Shown: positions 13,880 to 16,299 of the stretch, piece after piece
Layout of the letters: every line of letters starts with the position of its first letter
Position numbering within the stretch: the first letter of the stretch is position 1
DNA from: Flavobacteriales bacterium
GTDB lineage: Bacteria > Bacteroidota > Bacteroidia > Flavobacteriales_D > Sanyastnellaceae
DNA: 16,299 nucleotides
Assembly: GCA_027488055.1 (NCBI GenBank)
Contig: JAIYCK010000100.1
Span: forward strand, 1 to 16,299
Direction: 5' to 3'
Translations under genes and position numbers: made by a program
Notes under the pieces: generated by a model
The model's database searches: none
What the model was told of the DNA's origin: nothing
Seen by the model: only the letters and a program-made list of their open reading frames with translations

Positions 13880-16299
13880 TATATTTTTACATTTTCTTCC
13901 TCTTCTTTCAACTGCATAATCTGCTCCAAAGCGTCAGGCACAACGTCGCTGCAAATAGTTACGAAGGCACCTGGAGGTGCATTGCGGATAGCGTACTCAA
14001 TAGCCTCTCGCTCTTTGGCAAAGATGCTGATTTTCTTGCCATCACTTACTTCATTGATACCTTGTGTCATCAAATCGATGATGGCTTGCTCTGTGCGACC
14101 GCGTAAATTTTTGTCTTGACGAATTACAATCTCATCAAACATTCCTCCAGCCACACGGCCCAAATTGATGATGTCTTCGTCGCGGCGATCGCCCACACCG
14201 GCGATGATCCCAATTTTGGGAGTGGCATCTACCTTACTCAAGAAGTCGCTAATGGCCATAAAACCATGGGTGTTGTGCGCATAGTCCACCATCACCGTAA
14301 AGTTTTTGAAGTGGAACATATTCATGCGCCCTGGCGTTTGCATAGGCGATGGAATAAATGTCAATAAGGCCATTCGAATGGTTTCGATGTCGAAGTCGCG
14401 AATGAACGCGGCTAAAACGGTGGGCAGCACATTGGCAATATTGAATGTAGCTCTCCCTCCATACGTCAATGGGATGGCGCTTGCTTTTTCCACACGTATT
14501 TTCCAAGTGCCTTTGCAAATGGTGACATATCCGTTTTCATATACTGCTGCCAATCCTCCTGCTTTGATGTGCTCTTGGATGTATGGATTGTTTTCATCGA
14601 GCGAGAAATATGCGATCTTACATTCAAGGCCTTTGGCCATGTTGCGTGTGTACTCGTTGTCGGCGTTGAGAATTGAGTAGCCACTTGGCATCACACTTTC
14701 GGGTACCACCGCTTTCACGCGAGCCAATTGCTCCAAGGTGTGGATGTCGCCCAAGCCCAAATGGTCTTCTGCTACATTGGTAACGATGGCGATGTCACAG
14801 CGATGGAAACCTAAACCTGCACGCAAAATTCCTCCGCGCGCACACTCTAAAACGGCAAAGTCGACTGTAGGGTCTTTCAGCACAAATTCAGCACTGATAG
14901 GCCCAGTGCAATCCCCGCGCATCATCAGTTGGTTTTGGATATACACACCATCGGTGGTGGTATAGCCTACCTTATGTCCCATTGTTTTGACAATATGCGC
15001 CATCAATCGAGTGGTGGTTGTCTTACCGTTGGTTCCGCTGACCGCGATAATTGGAATGCGCGCTGATGTGCCAGGTGGGTACAACATGTCGATCACAGGC
15101 TCTGCCACATTGCGCGGCAGTCCTTCGGTGGGCTCCAAGTGCATTCGGAAACCCGGTGCAGCGTTGACCTCAAGAATGGATCCGCCATTGGTTTTGATCG
15201 GAGTGGAAAGCGTTTCGGCCATAATGTCTATGCCGCAAATATCCAATCCAATGATGCGAGCAATGCGTTCGCACATCACCACATTTTCGGGATGTACTAA
15301 GTCGGTGATATCTGTAGCCGTGCCTCCCGTGCTCAAATTGGCCGTCGGCTTGAGGAAAACTTCACGACCTGCCGCTACCACGCTTTCCAGCGTGAGTCCT
15401 TCGCGGTTGAGCATTTCCATCAAGAAGTCGTCCACGCTGATTTGTGTAAGTACTTTTTCGTGGCCATAACCACGACGTGGATCAGCGTTGGTTTGATCGA
15501 TCAATTCTTGGATGGTACTCTTACCGTCACCAAGCACCGCGGCAGGCTTGCGGATGGCGGCTGCTACATATTTGTAGTTGATCACTAACACGCGATGATC
15601 TTGTCCAGTAATGAATTTTTCGACGATCACACCACGCGAATATTTTTTGGCGGCATGCAGACCAATACAAGCTCCTTCCCATTCGGTGATGTTGGTGGTT
15701 GCTCCTTTGCCGTGATTGCCGTCAACAGGTTTAGTTACAATGGGATAACCAATGCTTTCAACCGCATCTTTGAGACCTTCTTCTGTATAAACGATGCGCC
15801 CTTTAGGCACAGGTATTTCAGCTGCTCCGAGGAGGTTTTTGGTTTCTTCTTTGTCACAGGCGATGTCCACAGCAATGCTGCCAGTGCTACTCGCAATGGT
15901 AGCACGAATGCGGCGCTGATTGACACCATAACCCAATTGCACCAGTGAATGGCGATTGAGTCGGATGTAAGGAATGCCGCGAGATACGGCTTCTTCAACA
16001 ATACAACCTGTAGATGGTCCGAGACGCTCTTCTTCGCGTATCTCGCGCAATTTTTGAATATCCGCTTTGAGATCGTATTCAGTATTGTTGATCAAGGATT
16101 CTGCAATGCGCACCGATGCGCGCGCGGCATATTGTCCGGCTTTTTCTTCCATGTAGCTAAATACCACATTGTACACGCCAGAGGTTCCAGTTTCACGGGT
16201 GCGACCAAAACCACACATCATTCCAGCGAGGGTTTGTAGCTCTAAAGCAATGTGCTCAATGACATGGCCCATCCATGTGCCTTCATCCACACGTTGGAA
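13879..16299 (-). CDS. cphA: Cyanophycin synthetase, N-terminus cut by window end
   Basis: Builds cyanophycin, a poly-aspartate backbone with arginine side chains, by two ATP-dependent reactions without ribosomes. The frame remains open to the last base (FQRV precedes the first GTG, at 16290), so roughly the first 70-80 residues of the ~870-residue family are outside. Numbered from that GTG (803 residues): GTWMGHVIEHIALELQ at 4-19 and CGFGRTRETG at 26-35 are cyanophycin synthetase N-domain hallmarks. The ATP-grasp domain spans about 150-400, with the KPVDGNHGKGATTN loop at 187-200 and metal-ligand residues E374 and N376 in LEVNAAPGF. The Mur-ligase-like domain spans about 410-800, with P-loop SGTNGKTTTT at 418-427, NVAEDHLGLGD at 505-515 and VDYAHNTHGF at 668-677. 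Both active sites look intact, so it resembles the primer-dependent CphA1 type. It is not MurE or MurF, which lack the ATP-grasp domain. Any upstream cyanophycinase gene would lie beyond the window. Confidence 0.95.
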   Translation of the reverse strand, partial: FQRVDEGTWMGHVIEHIALELQTLAGMMCGFGRTRETGTSGVYNVVFSYMEEKAGQYAARASVRIAESLINNTEYDLKADIQKLREIREEERLGPSTGCIVEEAVSRGIPYIRLNRHSLVQLGYGVNQRRIRATIASSTGSIAVDIACDKEETKNLLGAAEIPVPKGRIVYTEEGLKDAVESIGYPIVTKPVDGNHGKGATTNITEWEGACIGLHAAKKYSRGVIVEKFITGQDHRVLVINYKYVAAAIRKPAAVLGDGKSTIQELIDQTNADPRRGYGHEKVLTQISVDDFLMEMLNREGLTLESVVAAGREVFLKPTANLSTGGTATDITDLVHPENVVMCERIARIIGLDICGIDIMAETLSTPIKTNGGSILEVNAAPGFRMHLEPTEGLPRNVAEPVIDMLYPPGTSARIPIIAVSGTNGKTTTTRLMAHIVKTMGHKVGYTTTDGVYIQNQLMMRGDCTGPISAEFVLKDPTVDFAVLECARGGILRAGLGFHRCDIAIVTNVAEDHLGLGDIHTLEQLARVKAVVPESVMPSGYSILNADNEYTRNMAKGLECKIAYFSLDENNPYIQEHIKAGGLAAVYENGYVTICKGTWKIRVEKASAIPLTYGGRATFNIANVLPTVLAAFIRDFDIETIRMALLTFIPSPMQTPGRMNMFHFKNFTVMVDYAHNTHGFMAISDFLSKVDATPKIGIIAGVGDRRDEDIINLGRVAGGMFDEIVIRQDKNLRGRTEQAIIDLMTQGINEVSDGKKISIFAKEREAIEYAIRNAPPGAFVTICSDVVPDALEQIMQLKEEEENVKI

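Noticed and set aside
14987..15469. 160-codon open frame on the plus strand inside cphA
   Set aside because: It lies opposite conserved ATP-grasp and Mur-ligase coding sequence and has no recognisable domain or start signal.

Overview
The window comes from a member of the Bacteroidota, probably Flavobacteriales or a near relative; the sequence does not settle the family. Three things point there. Two large secreted proteins end in type IX secretion (T9SS) sorting domains. Start codons mostly follow A-rich leaders rather than Shine-Dalgarno sequences, and a perfect TAnnTTTG promoter box precedes lemA. The 2-oxoglutarate dehydrogenase E2 sequence is also of the Bacteroidota kind.

Layout: (1) 1-1544, the 3' part of a secreted Asp-box (BNR/sialidase-like) protein, closed by a hairpin terminator. 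(2) 1593-1909, a leader region with no convincing gene. (3) 1910-6453, a plus-strand transcription unit: odhB/sucB (2-oxoglutarate dehydrogenase E2), then nuoA, nuoB, nuoC, nuoD and nuoE of respiratory complex I, closed by a strong terminator at 6472-6497. nuoF to nuoN do not follow. (4) 6675-7454 (minus), a secreted protein with a TonB C-terminal domain, divergent from (5) 7578-7913 (plus), a 111-residue conserved protein of unknown function. (6) 7986-12986 (minus), a 1666-residue T9SS cargo protein: signal peptide, beta-propeller-like region, Ig-like domains and a C-terminal sorting domain. (7) 13157-13708 (plus), lemA. (8) 13879 to the window end (minus), cyanophycin synthetase cphA, lacking its N-terminus because the window ends. 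A bidirectional terminator and a second hairpin separate lemA from cphA.

How the genes work together: odhB and nuoA-E link a TCA-cycle NADH-producing complex to the NADH-oxidising respiratory complex, apparently as one transcript. The two T9SS proteins are surface or extracellular products. CphA would make the nitrogen and carbon reserve polymer cyanophycin. I see no tRNA, rRNA, CRISPR array, insertion sequence or phage gene.

I do not see an obviously new multi-gene system. The best leads are a three-domain super-repeat in the giant surface protein (constant 232-233 residue period), the odhB-nuoABCDE arrangement with an early end after nuoE, and cphA in this lineage.
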